A stretch of 64,000 nt of DNA from Streptomyces atroolivaceus (GCF_000717025.1 NZ_JNXG01000006.1:62001-126000), one strand, 5' to 3'. Positions 35,529-47,598 are shown, counted from the first letter of the stretch. Translations and numbers: made by a program. The notes: a model not told the origin generated them from the letters alone.

Positions 35529-37988
35529 ATGACGACTTTCTGGTCACGCCGCGGAGCCCTCGCCGCGTCCGGCGCCGGAGCGTTGGCTCTGGCCCTGCCT
35601 GCCCCGGGCGCTGCCGCACTTCCGGGCGCTGCCGCACTGCGGAGCGCGCCCGTGGAAGAGACACTCGCCGACGAGTACGCCGCCCTTCGAGCGAAGTGGC
35701 GTGCCCTGCTGCTCGGTGAGGGCTTCAGTCCCACCGCCGAGCCCTTCAGGACCAAGCTCGCCACGCTGGGTTCGACAGCGCGTGGGTACCTGGCCGCCAT
35801 GGCACCCGCCGAGGGTTCGCTGTGGCCCGACAACGTCTATGCGGACCCTGAACCCGACAAGGACACCGAGTCCTACACATACTCGGCGCAGATCCAGAAT
35901 TCGTACGGCAAGCTGAGGACGATGGCCGAGGCGTACGCACAGCCCGGCACCGGCCTGACCGGTGACCCCGCACTGCTCGCCGCCGTCCTCACGGGCATCG
36001 GCCACCTCGGCACCCAGGTCTACAACGAGTCCCAGGCGCCGTACGGCAACTGGTACAACTGGCAGATCGGCGCTCCGCAGGCCCTCCTGGACATCTGCCT
36101 CATACTCGACGACCAGCTCCCCGACGAACTGCGGTCGGCGACTGCCGGTGCCATCGACCACTTCGTGCCCGACTCCTCCGTAGCGGCGTACTACGGGACC
36201 AGCACCGGTGCCAACCGGATCGACCTCTGCCGGGTTCTGGCCCTGCGCGGCGCCCTGGACGGCACGGCCGCCAAGGTGGCTCTCGCCAGGGATGCCGTCT
36301 CGCCGGTCTTCCCGTACGTCACCTCAGGCGACGGCCTGTACGCCGACGGCTCACTGGTCCAGCACACATGGGTCCCGTACACGGGTTCGTACGGCGCTGT
36401 GCTCATCGACGGGCTGAGCAAGCTGTTCGCGCTGCTCGGCGACTCGGCCTGGGCCATCACCGACCCGCAACGGCAGATCTTCCTTGATTCCGTGGAGCAC
36501 GCCTATGCCCCCTTCCTCCACGACGGGCTCATGATGGACGGCGTCTCGGGCCGGGCGATCAGCCGCGGACTCGTGGCCGGTGACCCGGCGAAGGTCCAGC
36601 AGGACGACCATCTGCGCGGTCATGCCATCATCGCGTCGATCCTGCTCCTGGGGCAGGGCGCCGGAGCCGACGAGAACGCCCGCTGGCGCGCTATGGCCAA
36701 GGGCTGGTTCGGCCGGGACCGGTACAGCGACGTCACCACCGGCCGCACCCTCGGGGTGGCACCGCTGTCCCGGGTCATCGCGCTGCTCGGCGACTCCTCG
36801 GTACGGCCCGCCCCGGAGACGAGCGGTCACAGGGTGTTCCCCGGCATGGACCGCGCGGTGCACCGGACCCCGGACTTCACCGCCTCCGTCTCGATGTCCT
36901 CCAGCCGGATCACCTACTACGAGAACGGGAACGGCGAGAACCTGCGGGCCTGGCACACCGGTTCGGGGATGCTCTACTGGTGGGGGGCGGAGGGAGAGGG
37001 ACAGTACAGCGACGGTTACTGGCCGACCGTGGATCCCTACCGGCTGCCGGGCACCACCGCCTCCGCCAAACCACTCGCGGACGGCGAGGGCGGCATCTGG
37101 GGCGCGGCAAGGCCCGACGTTGTGTGGGCCGGTGGAGCCTCGGACGGTACCCACGCCAGCCTGGGCCAGCACCTGAAGGGGCTCTCCTCGACCCTGGAGG
37201 CGAAGAAGTCCTGGTTCTTCCTCGGCGACTCCGTCGTCTGTCTCGGGGCCGGCATCACCGGTGGCGACGGCACCAGGGTCGAGACCGTGGTCGACAACCG
37301 CAGCCTGGGCGCTGACGGGACGGCCGGGCTCACGGTCGACGGCCGCACCCAGCCCGGCGGCTCCTGGTCCGCGACGCTCAACCGGGTGCGGTGGGCGCAC
37401 GTGGCGGGACACGCCGGCTACGTCTTCCCCGGCGGAACGACGCTGACCGGCCTGCGCGAGGAGCGTACCGGCACCTGGAAGGCCATCAACGGCGGTGGCT
37501 CCGCCGATCCGGTCACCCGGCGCTATCTCACTCTCCTCGCCGACCACGGCGTGGATCCGAAGGACGCGGAGTACGCCTACATCCTGATCCCGGGAGCGAG
37601 CCGTGCCCGCACGGCCGCACGTGCGGCCGATTCGCGATGGCTGGACATCCTCGCCAACTCGGCTGCCCAGCAGGGCGTCCGGGTGCCCTCGTCCGGCTTC
37701 ACCGGGATCAACTTCTTCGAAGCGGGGACTGTGGGACCGGTGACGGCCGACGCGCCGGTCAGCGTGCAGATCCACGAGAAGCATGACGGCACGGCGGTTG
37801 TCTGCGTCGCAGACCCCGGCCGTACCGTCAAAGGCCTCACTCTCACCTGGAGGCGTCGGGCGCGTTCGGTGCTGACCCGGCCGGGCACGCTCACCGGGGT
37901 CGGCACGGGCTCCGCCCTGACACTACGGTTCGGTGACCTCAGCGCCACGAACGGCGTCACCCAGACCGTAAGGGTGCGCACGGCCTGA
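35529..37988 (+). CDS. Polysaccharide lyase family 8 (hyaluronan/chondroitin/xanthan lyase)
   Basis: An 819-residue secreted lyase. A twin-arginine-like signal (SRRGALAASGAGALALAL) covers ~1-35. The alpha/alpha toroid (~45-400) holds the catalytic residues Asn229 ('TGANRIDLC'), His279 ('VQHTWVPY') and Tyr288 ('TGSYG'), with the N-to-H and H-to-Y spacing known for PL8, plus the 'NWYNWQIG' aromatic patch. Beta-sandwich domains follow (~400-819). It cleaves uronic-acid-containing chains by beta-elimination. ATG 35529 has CGGAG at -6; an in-frame upstream start at 35280 lacks support. Which glycan is cut is not clear from sequence. Confidence 0.93.
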   Translation: MTTFWSRRGALAASGAGALALALPAPGAAALPGAAALRSAPVEETLADEYAALRAKWRALLLGEGFSPTAEPFRTKLATLGSTARGYLAAMAPAEGSLWPDNVYADPEPDKDTESYTYSAQIQNSYGKLRTMAEAYAQPGTGLTGDPALLAAVLTGIGHLGTQVYNESQAPYGNWYNWQIGAPQALLDICLILDDQLPDELRSATAGAIDHFVPDSSVAAYYGTSTGANRIDLCRVLALRGALDGTAAKVALARDAVSPVFPYVTSGDGLYADGSLVQHTWVPYTGSYGAVLIDGLSKLFALLGDSAWAITDPQRQIFLDSVEHAYAPFLHDGLMMDGVSGRAISRGLVAGDPAKVQQDDHLRGHAIIASILLLGQGAGADENARWRAMAKGWFGRDRYSDVTTGRTLGVAPLSRVIALLGDSSVRPAPETSGHRVFPGMDRAVHRTPDFTASVSMSSSRITYYENGNGENLRAWHTGSGMLYWWGAEGEGQYSDGYWPTVDPYRLPGTTASAKPLADGEGGIWGAARPDVVWAGGASDGTHASLGQHLKGLSSTLEAKKSWFFLGDSVVCLGAGITGGDGTRVETVVDNRSLGADGTAGLTVDGRTQPGGSWSATLNRVRWAHVAGHAGYVFPGGTTLTGLREERTGTWKAINGGGSADPVTRRYLTLLADHGVDPKDAEYAYILIPGASRARTAARAADSRWLDILANSAAQQGVRVPSSGFTGINFFEAGTVGPVTADAPVSVQIHEKHDGTAVVCVADPGRTVKGLTLTWRRRARSVLTRPGTLTGVGTGSALTLRFGDLSATNGVTQTVRVRTA

Positions 37989-38094
37989 CCACACCGGCAG
38001 GCTCGTTCCCCCTGATGTGTCGTGCAGGCGTCCTCGGGCGCTGTCGCCCGGACCGTTGTGTGCGCCAGGCTCAGCACGAAGACGGGCGGGCCTC

Positions 38095-38190
38095 TTACCA
38101 AGCGGTGCGCAGAGCGTCGAGGAGGCTGTAGCTGTCCCGGGCTCCGGAGATTGCGGAGCGTCCGTCGACGACGGTGAACGGGGCGCCGGT
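38095..38190 (-). pseudogene. DsbA/FrnE-family oxidoreductase C-terminal fragment
   Basis: About 30 codons encode 'TGAPFTVVDGRSAISGARDSYSLLDALRTAW' style sequence before a stop at 38095: the thioredoxin-fold cis-proline loop (GAPFTVVDGR) and the last helix of FrnE-like DsbA proteins. The CxxC-bearing N-terminus and the rest of the protein are missing. Confidence 0.55.
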
Positions 38191-38409
38191 GACGAGGGGC
38201 TGGGGACGATCTCGCGGCAGCATCGGGTGGGCATGCAGACGCTGGTGAAAGCGAGGAAGTGGACACTGCGACCGGTAGGCACGGGGCGCTGTGTCACGAG
38301 CCCCGACGGAGGGTCGTGAGGCCAGGGGTGGCGACACTTCTGGCAACTCAACGGCTCATGGGACGGCTGCCTTGGGTCCGGCAAGCGTCAGACGACTACG
38401 ATCAAGGTC

Positions 38410-38640
38410 ATGGACATCGGGGGGGGTGGCCGGAAGTGGGCCGCAGTCGAGATAGTGGTCGCTGTGGTGTGTGCACTTGGGGCAGCGGGTCTACTGCTGT
38501 GGCTGGGTTGGAACGTGTCCGGGGCCCTGGCACCCCTGCTGGCGTCCAAAGGGGCGGCCAACGGGGCGGTTCTGGGGTTGGCTGGCCTGGCCGCAGGGCT
38601 GGTGTGCTGCGGCAGCGCCGCAACCGGTCGGAGGACCTGA
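38410..38640 (+). CDS. Small membrane protein (76 aa)
   Basis: A 76-residue protein with two hydrophobic helices (about 12-34 'AAVEIVVAVVCALGAAGLLLWLGW' and 50-68 'GAVLGLAGLAAGLVCCG') separated by a short loop and ending in a basic tail (ATGRRT). An AAGGTC lies just before ATG 38410. No family is recognised. It is flanked by a DsbA fragment and an IS5 relic. Confidence 0.5.
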   Translation: MDIGGGGRKWAAVEIVVAVVCALGAAGLLLWLGWNVSGALAPLLASKGAANGAVLGLAGLAAGLVCCGSAATGRRT

Positions 38641-38692
38641 AGGAATAGTCACCACACGGCCGCCCTCCCCTACTTCTCCGAAAGCGCGCTCA

Positions 38693-38830
38693 ACGTGTGA
38701 GCCTGCGGGAGCAGATGAGGGTGCAGGCGATGCTCGTGAAGGCCAGGAAGTTCTCAGCCATGCGCTCGTGACGCCAGTGGAGTCGACGGCAGCCGGCGAG
38801 CCAGGACATGGTCCGTTCGCCCGTCCAGAC
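38693..38830 (-). mobile_element. IS5-family transposase C-terminal relic
   Basis: The minus strand reads 'RTMSWLAGCRRLHWRHERMAENFLAFTSIACTLICSRRLTR' before a stop near 38693; this is the diagnostic end of one IS5 subgroup (VVERTxAWLxxxRRLxxRYER...FLxLAxxxICxRxL). Only about 45 codons remain, ending 100 bp downstream of the secreted-protein gene that follows on the same strand. Confidence 0.75.
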
Positions 38831-38927
38831 TCCGCAGAATCAGCTTCGCCGTCCTGGACGCCTGCTTGGTGCCGGGCGGGCGGGCTGGCGCCGTGGCGGG
38901 CAGGATCTCCCTGCCCGCCACGTAGGT

Positions 38928-40394
38928 TCACTGCGCCGTGATGCGCAGTATCCCGGTCACGGTGCCCTGGAGATACGCGCCGTCCGGTGCCACGGTGCCC
39001 GCCATCTGCAGCGTGTCGTACAGCGATCCCGTCCCGACCTTCGCGGAGCGCGTGATCTGTCCGCTGTCTGGGTCGATCTGTACGTAGCGGTAGGGGTCGA
39101 GCAAACTCGTCCCCTTGGTGCCGGGGATCAGCGGGTCGCGCACCACGGTGTGGAGGAGCCCGTCGGCCGTCGACAGCTTTGGTACGGCTGCCGATCGCAG
39201 GCTGTTGTCCCACACGAGTGAGCAGCCCGAACCGTCCGCCCGGACATCCACCCGGGACAGTCCGCCGGCGAAGTCCGCCGAAGCTGGAACGCTGTCGCCT
39301 GCCCCTTCGGGGACGGCGGGGTACGGGTAGCCGTAGGTGCCCGCGACGAAGACACTGCGGCCGACGCCCACCGGGGAGTTCTCGCTGCCAGGGCCGTTCG
39401 CGGCCTTGAGTACCGGGACGGAGCAGACGTCCGAGCCGTCGGCGGTCCGGTACACCTTGAGGTTGGCCGCCGTGTCGGCGTTGTCGACGATCGCGACGTA
39501 CTCCGTGCCCTTGGACGGGCCGAGGAACGTGGGGGTCGAGCCGCTGCCCCAGCTCAGCAGTCCGGGCTTACGGGCGGAGCCGCGGTCATACGCCTTGCGC
39601 CAGAGAACCTTCGGCGTGCCGCCCTGGGCGGTCAGCAGGTAGGTGGCATGGGTGGTGGTGACCGCGGTGCCCTCCGGGGCCGTGGAGATGCTGTTGGCCA
39701 CCCGCTCACCCGAGGGCAGGGTGAGGGCCTTCACTGCGCCCGTGGTGTCGTCCGCCGTGCCGACCACACCGCTGCCGGTGGCGAACCAGACGCGGCCGTC
39801 CCAGTCGGGTGCCAGGCCGGTGACCGCGTCATCCCCGGGTATGACGGAGGCCAGCGACAGACTTCGGTCGACCGTCAGCCTCCACTCACCTGCACCGTTC
39901 CGGTGGTGTCCGACCCGGAGCAGGCTGCGGCTGCCGTCCGCGACGACCAGCCTGTCCTGGTGGTCGATGTAGGCGTACACACCGCCGAGCAGCGATCCCT
40001 TGGTCAGCTTCAGCGTGGCCAGTGACGACCCGTCGTCCGGATCGAGAAGATGGACCGTTGGCACCTGGCCGAAGATCGGGGTGCACAACGCAACCGGGTA
40101 GCCGTCGGCACCGACCAGGACCGTGGGGCAGGCCGAGGCGAGAGCGGTCCGTGAGGAGGACAGAGTACCTGCCCCCGGCCCGGCCAGCGGCGTGGTGTCG
40201 GAAGAACCCGTGTCCCCGTGCATGGTGGCGGTGCCGTCGGGACCCGCGTAGGGGTTGTGCGGAGGCGTCGGGCCGAAGGCCGCGGGAGAGACGGCCGAGG
40301 CGGAGGAGCCGGCGCAGCCGAGGGCGAAGGCCGCCAGCAGTGCGCCGAGGGGCCTCCAACGAGTGGTTCGGCGTGGAGCGAGGGAGAGAGACAC
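38928..40394 (-). CDS. Secreted beta-propeller-like protein of unknown function
   Basis: A 488-residue exported protein. The signal peptide is at ~10-36 ('WRPLGALLAAFALGCAGSSASA'). The body consists of repeated strands with 'DG.vWFATGSGVVGTAD', 'HQDRLVVADGSRSLLRVGH' and 'NSPVGVGRSVFVAGTYGYPYP', as in PQQ-like or seven-bladed propeller proteins. Four to six cysteines could form disulfides. No catalytic motif is recognised. GTG 40394 is chosen over a start at 40427 because AAAGGA lies ~10 bp before it and the signal peptide then has normal length. It is a stand-alone gene with promoter DNA upstream. Confidence 0.65.
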   Translation of the reverse strand: MSLSLAPRRTTRWRPLGALLAAFALGCAGSSASAVSPAAFGPTPPHNPYAGPDGTATMHGDTGSSDTTPLAGPGAGTLSSSRTALASACPTVLVGADGYPVALCTPIFGQVPTVHLLDPDDGSSLATLKLTKGSLLGGVYAYIDHQDRLVVADGSRSLLRVGHHRNGAGEWRLTVDRSLSLASVIPGDDAVTGLAPDWDGRVWFATGSGVVGTADDTTGAVKALTLPSGERVANSISTAPEGTAVTTTHATYLLTAQGGTPKVLWRKAYDRGSARKPGLLSWGSGSTPTFLGPSKGTEYVAIVDNADTAANLKVYRTADGSDVCSVPVLKAANGPGSENSPVGVGRSVFVAGTYGYPYPAVPEGAGDSVPASADFAGGLSRVDVRADGSGCSLVWDNSLRSAAVPKLSTADGLLHTVVRDPLIPGTKGTSLLDPYRYVQIDPDSGQITRSAKVGTGSLYDTLQMAGTVAPDGAYLQGTVTGILRITAQ

Positions 40395-40784
40395 GACGGT
40401 GCGGTCCTTTCCGGTGCGGAGTACCAAGAGATCACGGCAGGAGGCGAGAACCGCGCCCTGATTCGTGTGTGTTGAATGAGCTGCGAAAGAGGTGCCGGCG
40501 ACAGGAACGAGAAGGCGGGCGGGCAGACTCGAGGGGCCGGCGGCTCGTGCCGGCGTGCTCGCGGACGGCTTTGGCCGGCTAAGACGCCCGCGCGTTCACC
40601 TGTGGACGAACGGCGGCGAAGCCGCTGCGGAGAACCGGGCGAGGAGCCGCCCGTGCGCTGTCAGCCCACGCGGAGACAGATGGCGCCCGCGGTACGCACG
40701 AGATCGACGTGGCGTCGTCGCGTGAACTCCTGGCAGCGCTTCATGCGGGTGATCTAAACAGCCTGGCTGACACCTGGTCAAGAG
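40395..40784. other. 390-bp intergenic stretch
   Basis: It holds the presumed promoter of the secreted propeller-like gene (reading left) and otherwise nothing recognisable before the IS110 relic. Frames here are short and lack start signals. Confidence 0.4.
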
Positions 40785-41916
40785 CAGTCAGTGGCTGTTC
40801 GGGAAGAAGGCCTTCGACAAGCGGTTACCCGACACCGAACCCAAGCTCCGCGAGCTATTCGCCAAGCTGCAGGCCAAGCACGGAACGGTCCTGGTCGTGG
40901 TCGACCGGGTTCGATCGGCGCCCTGCCGCTGGCGGTCGCAAGGGACATGGGCTGCCCGGTCGCCTACCTTCCGGGACTGACGATGCGGCGGATCGCCGAC
41001 CTCTATCCGGGCGAGGCCAAGACGGACGCGAAGGACGCGTTCATCATCGCGGACGCCGCCCGCGCGATGCCCCACGCACTGCGGGCGATCGACGGCGAGG
41101 ACGAGACCATCGCCGAGCTGGAGATGATCGTCGGCTTCGACGACCACCTGGCCGGCGAGGCTACTCGGGTCGCGAACCGGTTTTCATGGCCTGCTCACCC
41201 AGATCCATCCGTCGCTGGAGCGGGTGCTGGGGCCGCGGTTGCAGCACCCGGCCGTCCTCACGCTGCTGGAGCGCTTCGGGTCTCCGGCCCAGATCCGCAA
41301 GGCCGGCCGACCCCCTCTGCTGACGCTGTTACGGCCGAAGGCGCCGAGGATGGCCGAGCGGCCGGTCGAGGAGATCTTCGCTGCCCTGGACGAACAGACG
41401 GTCACCGTTCCCGGGACCGAGGCGGCCGCGTTGATCGTCCCGAGCCTGGCCGGATCCCTGACCGCCGTCCTTGACCAGCGCAAGTTGTTGGCCGGGTGGA
41501 TCGAGGGACTCCTGGAGGCTCACCCTCTTTCGAAGGTCCTGAGGTCGATGCCGGGAGTCGGCGTCAGGACCGGAGCCCACATCCTGATCGAGGTCGGCGA
41601 CGGCAGCACCTTCCCGACCGCCGGCCACCCCGCCGCCTCCGCAGGGCTCGCACCCGCGACCCGCAGTTCCGGGTCCTCAATCCGCGGGGAACAGCCCTCC
41701 CGAAGGGGAAACAAGCAGCTCGAACGAGCCTTCTTCCTCTCCGCGTTCGCAGCCCTGGCCGACCCCGCATCGCGGACCTACTACGACAAGAAGATCGTTC
41801 AGGGCGAGCACCACACCCAGGCCCTGCTCTGCCTCGCCAGACGCCGGACCGACGTCCTCTTCGCCATGCTCCGCGACGGCACCTTCTACGAACCCCGGCC
41901 AGCCTCAGCCGGCTGA
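40785..41916 (+). mobile_element. IS110-family transposase, frameshifted and N-terminally truncated
   Basis: Three frames make up one DEDD-type transposase. The first (about 40785-40905) has 'WLFGKKAFDKRLPDTEPKL' and 'GTVLVVVD'. The second (~40910-41190) has 'IGALPLAVARDMGCPVAYLPG' and the DEDD-domain 'GEAKTDAKDAFIIADAAR'. The third, to 41916, has the transposase_20 domain ('KVLRSMPGVGVRTGAHILIEVGD', 'AASAGLAPATRSSGSSIRGEQPSRRGNKQLERAFFLSA'). A normal copy is ~400 residues; shifts near 40905 and 41190 and a missing start make it inactive. No terminal repeats are expected for this family. Confidence 0.85.
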
Positions 41917-42047
41917 TCGTCAGAGGCCTCACCGCACACGGGACAGTCCCGCTCGTCGACCGAGTCCAACACAACCGGATGACCGCAAAAGTCACACGGC
42001 CGCCTGCTCTCGCCCGCCGAATCCCGAGCAGGCACGTCATCACTCAT
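41886..42047 (-). CDS. Possible small zinc-ribbon protein (53 aa)
   Basis: Fifty-three codons from ATG 42047 contain two metal-binding knuckles, 'CDFCGHPV' and 'CPVCGEA', spaced like a rubredoxin-type zinc ribbon. It overlaps the last 31 bp of the IS110 relic on the opposite strand. The ribosome site is weak (GGTGGC). Two well-spaced CxxC pairs argue against chance, but the short length leaves doubt. Confidence 0.4.
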   Translation of the reverse strand: MSDDVPARDSAGESRRPCDFCGHPVVLDSVDERDCPVCGEASDDQPAEAGRGS

Positions 42048-42272
42048 GACAGCCACACTGCCACCCGACCACCTTGACCAAAGACATAGGGGCACCCCCC
42101 GTTGCTCGGCACTCGTCATGGCCTGGGAGAACACCTGGGCCCGCCGGCTCGCGGCCGCGGTACGGACTCCGGAAGGTGGCGACGCTCGAACCCATCCCCC
42201 GGGAGACCGTGATCGAAGCCATCGCCGCCTCGACGGCAACTGACCCACAGACGAAGGAGACGGCCAGTAGGG

Positions 42273-42563
42273 ATTCAGTGCTTCGGACGCCCCGGCCTGC
42301 TGGTCACCATCGCCCGTACCGCGGTGATCTCGGGAACCGCCACCGCGGTCTCCAACCTGGTACAGCGGCACGACATGCAGCGTCAGAGGGAGGCCGAGCG
42401 TCAGTGGGCCGCCCCGCCGCCCGCGCCGCCACCCGCTCCGCTGCAGGCAGCCGCACCGGCGGCCGGTACAGACCGGGTCACCCAGCTCGCCGAGCTCAAT
42501 GCGCAAGGGGTGGTCAGCGAGGAGGAACTCGACGCCGAGAAGGCCCGCATCCTGAACTCCTGA
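42273..42563 (+). CDS. SHOCT-domain protein, start codon apparently ATT
   Basis: A short protein ending in a SHOCT domain ('VTQLAELNAQGVVSEEELDAEKARILNS'), a two-helix oligomerisation module, after a Pro/Ala/Gln-rich linker ('QWAAPPPAPPPAPLQAAAP'). Upstream in frame it has the family N-terminus 'FGRPGLLVTIARTAVISGTATAVSNL'. No ATG, GTG or TTG is available before this; the codon expected to be the start is ATT at 42273, 12 bp after AAGGAGA. Either ATT is used or ATG mutated to ATT and translation now begins at GTG 42324, removing the conserved glycine-rich helix. Confidence 0.6.
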   Translation: MQCFGRPGLLVTIARTAVISGTATAVSNLVQRHDMQRQREAERQWAAPPPAPPPAPLQAAAPAAGTDRVTQLAELNAQGVVSEEELDAEKARILNS

Positions 42564-42717
42564 CACCGGGCCCCGGCGGCCGGTGCCCTCTGTCCCGCCG
42601 CCCCGGGTCCCGCTCGAACCACGCCCGCCGAGCTCCGGCCAAGGGCGCCTTGCCCCCGCAATTCCACTCTCTTCCTACGCGCCCCGTTGACAAGGCGGGC
42701 CCGCGCTGGCTTCATGA

Positions 42718-45372
<2,655 letters not shown>

Positions 45373-45385
45373 CGACCTGAACCAC

Positions 45386-45421
45386 GCGGGGCGGAGGCCG
45401 TTCCGTCGGCCTCCGCCCCGC
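45386..45421 (+). terminator. Hairpin terminator after the GH9 gene
   Basis: A perfect 15-bp stem (GCGGGGCGGAGGCCG and complement; 45386-45400 and 45407-45421) with loop TTCCGT, beginning 14 bp after the stop codon. Confidence 0.85.
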
Positions 45422-45539
45422 ACGATCGCGGTCTCAGAGCATGCGGTGCACCGAGCCCGCGTAGTCCCGCCCGTGAATGGGCTCCGCTCCCGGGTCGCGT
45501 AGCGTGCCTCCGGGAGGAGTCCGGCCGTCGCCCACGCGG

Positions 45540-45910
45540 CGAGCCTCGGCGAGGCTGCTCCCACTCGGCCCGGGTAAGTTCGTACTCGACTTCACCGTGC
45601 TCGGAGCCCTCGATCGCCTCCGGCCAGTCCCCGGTGAAGTTCCGGACGAAGGACAGGCCCGATTTCTCCATGAGGCGACGGGAGCGGGTGCTGACGGCCA
45701 TGGTGTTTGCGGTGACCCGCTCGCCCCCCAGTTCCGCGAACCCCTTGTGGACCAGGGCCCGGGATCCCTCGGTGGCATAGCCGCGCCCCCATGCCGTGGT
45801 CGATGTCGGTCGCCGTGAACGCGCGCAGCACGAGTCGGTCGGGCAGATCCACAGTGCTGGAACGGTCCCGGGCGGACAGCTCGTCGACGCGAGGGCCGAC
45901 CTCCACGGAG
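45540..45910 (-). pseudogene. GNAT-family acetyltransferase relic with internal deletion
   Basis: The minus strand has a start-like piece ('LPDRLVLRAFTATDID') and, one base out of frame and with the middle missing, the acetyl-CoA-binding part 'GRGYATEGSRALVHKGFAELGGERVTANTMAVSTRSRRLMEKSG', ending 'GEVEYELTRAEWE', typical of RimJ/RimL-like enzymes. About 60 residues of the central sheet have been lost, so the product would not fold. Confidence 0.7.
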
Positions 45911-46488
45911 CGGCGTGTCTACTACGTGTTCCTCGGGGAGTCGCTGCGCGGACGATACCGACTTCGAGACCGAGACCCTCGCCGCCCGCATCATCGACAC
46001 CCAGCTGCGGGGCGGGCCCCCGCAGGTGAGTCGGCCGCCGACCCGAGCGGCCGATGCCAGACGCGGAAAGGCGGGTTTTCGCCACGTCGGGCCGCGAGAC
46101 GCATGGAGACGATGTGGGGGGAGTGTCGAGAAGAGGTGACTCAGGCCCGGCAGCGGCCTGAGCCGCTGATCCGCACTGTGGCAACGAGCGAGCGGAGTGG
46201 AGCCTGGTGCCCCTGCGCCGGATGGGAAGGAGCTAGGAACGGCTGGCCGAGAACGCCCCAGTAGACCGTGCTTCTGGAACAGTGAGCGCGCCGAGTCCTC
46301 TCGCACGAGGCACGGGGTACGGCGCACGGCCACCGCGCGGGAGCATCTGCCTCACGCTGTCGCGGTTGTGCGGTACCGCGCAGCGGAGGGGAGCCGGAAC
46401 AGCCGCCCCGCACCGCAGGCATGGAACGTCCGCACCACAGCACCGGATCGCGCTGCCAGCACCCACCTCGTCTACTGGAGGCACGCCC
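45911..46488. other. 578-bp stretch without a supported gene
   Basis: No recognisable protein is encoded. The last ~120 bp should contain the promoter of the secreted repeat protein; a ribosome site (CTGGAGG) precedes its ATG. Confidence 0.35.
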
Positions 46489-47598
46489 ATGCACGTCCAC
46501 ACCCCAGACTCGTCGAGCAGACCCGTACGGGCCGTGCTGCTCGCCCTCAGCATGCTGGCCGCGCTCCTGGCCGCGGCCCTTCCCGCCGCAGGATCCGCCC
46601 AAGCCGCGGTTCCCGACCGCTGGGGCTTCGCGTATCTGGACGACCCGACCCCTCCGCCCGGTTACGCACCCGATCCCTCACGCCAGTGGGGCAGTTGGGC
46701 CTCTCCGTCCACCAACCCCGTCAAGGTGGACCAGATCGGCCTCGGGTCGTACGTCGTGCACTTCCCGATGATCGGCGGGTCAGACGGAATCGCTCACGCC
46801 ACCGCGGTCGACAGCACAGGCCGCTCGTGCCAGATCGTCGCCTGGAAGGACGTGGGCTCCGGCGAGGACGTCTATGTGAACTGTTACCGACCCGGTGGCG
46901 CGCCCGACAACTCCACCTTCACCGTCGTCTACACCAGCAGCAGCGGCACCCCCGCCACGCCTTCCGGCTCGTACGGCTACCTCTACTCGGACACCAGCGG
47001 GATCGCTCTCACCCAGTACAACTCCACGGGAGCGGTCAACTCGGTGAGTCACGGCGCGACCGGCGTCTGGAAGGCGTGGCTTCCCGGCCTCGGCCTGTCC
47101 AGCCATGCCGGAAACCTTCAGGTCACCGCCGTCGACGCCCGGCAGGGCGCACGTTGCAAGGTGTCCGACTGGGCGCCGGGCACAGCCGGACAGACCGTCC
47201 TGGTGGCCTGCTACGACGCGTTCGGCGCTCCGTACGACACCAGGTGGACGCTGAGCTACTCCCACCTGCGGGCGGTCCACGGCCCGGCCTTCCCGCCCAA
47301 GGCATTCGGTTACCTCTGGTACAACGGATCACTGCCCACGCTGACCAACTACAACTCCAGCGGGGCCGCCAACACCCTCGGCGGTTCGGGAGCACCCTTC
47401 GTGGTCACGATGCCGTCAATCGCGGTCCCGTCCGACACCGCTCAGACCACCGCCTACGGCCGCGGGGCCGACTACTGCGGCCTACACGCGCCATGGGACC
47501 GGAGCAGCGGTACCGTCCGGCTCTACGTCAGCTGCTTCGGCCCCGGCGGGGCACCGGTGAAGGTTCCCTTCTTCACCGCCTACACTTCTGCCCGCTGA
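46489..47598 (+). CDS. Secreted protein with three ~100-residue repeats, function unknown
   Basis: A 369-residue exported protein. A signal peptide covers ~1-40 ('LLALSMLAALLAAALPAAGSAQA'). Three tandem repeats follow at about 44-150, 161-258 and 272-366. Each begins with an aromatic 'GFAYL', 'YGYLY' or 'FGYLW', has an 'N(S)(S/T)G(A)(V/A)N' turn in the later copies, then a V-T-A strand, a Cys-x5-6-W stretch, 'V.V.C', and a 'GAP.......YT/SY' end. Each repeat carries a conserved Cys pair, probably a disulfide. I know no named family; a beta-sandwich or propeller-like adhesin or inhibitor is possible. ATG 46489 has GGAGG at -8; a terminator follows. Confidence 0.7.
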   Translation: MHVHTPDSSSRPVRAVLLALSMLAALLAAALPAAGSAQAAVPDRWGFAYLDDPTPPPGYAPDPSRQWGSWASPSTNPVKVDQIGLGSYVVHFPMIGGSDGIAHATAVDSTGRSCQIVAWKDVGSGEDVYVNCYRPGGAPDNSTFTVVYTSSSGTPATPSGSYGYLYSDTSGIALTQYNSTGAVNSVSHGATGVWKAWLPGLGLSSHAGNLQVTAVDARQGARCKVSDWAPGTAGQTVLVACYDAFGAPYDTRWTLSYSHLRAVHGPAFPPKAFGYLWYNGSLPTLTNYNSSGAANTLGGSGAPFVVTMPSIAVPSDTAQTTAYGRGADYCGLHAPWDRSSGTVRLYVSCFGPGGAPVKVPFFTAYTSAR

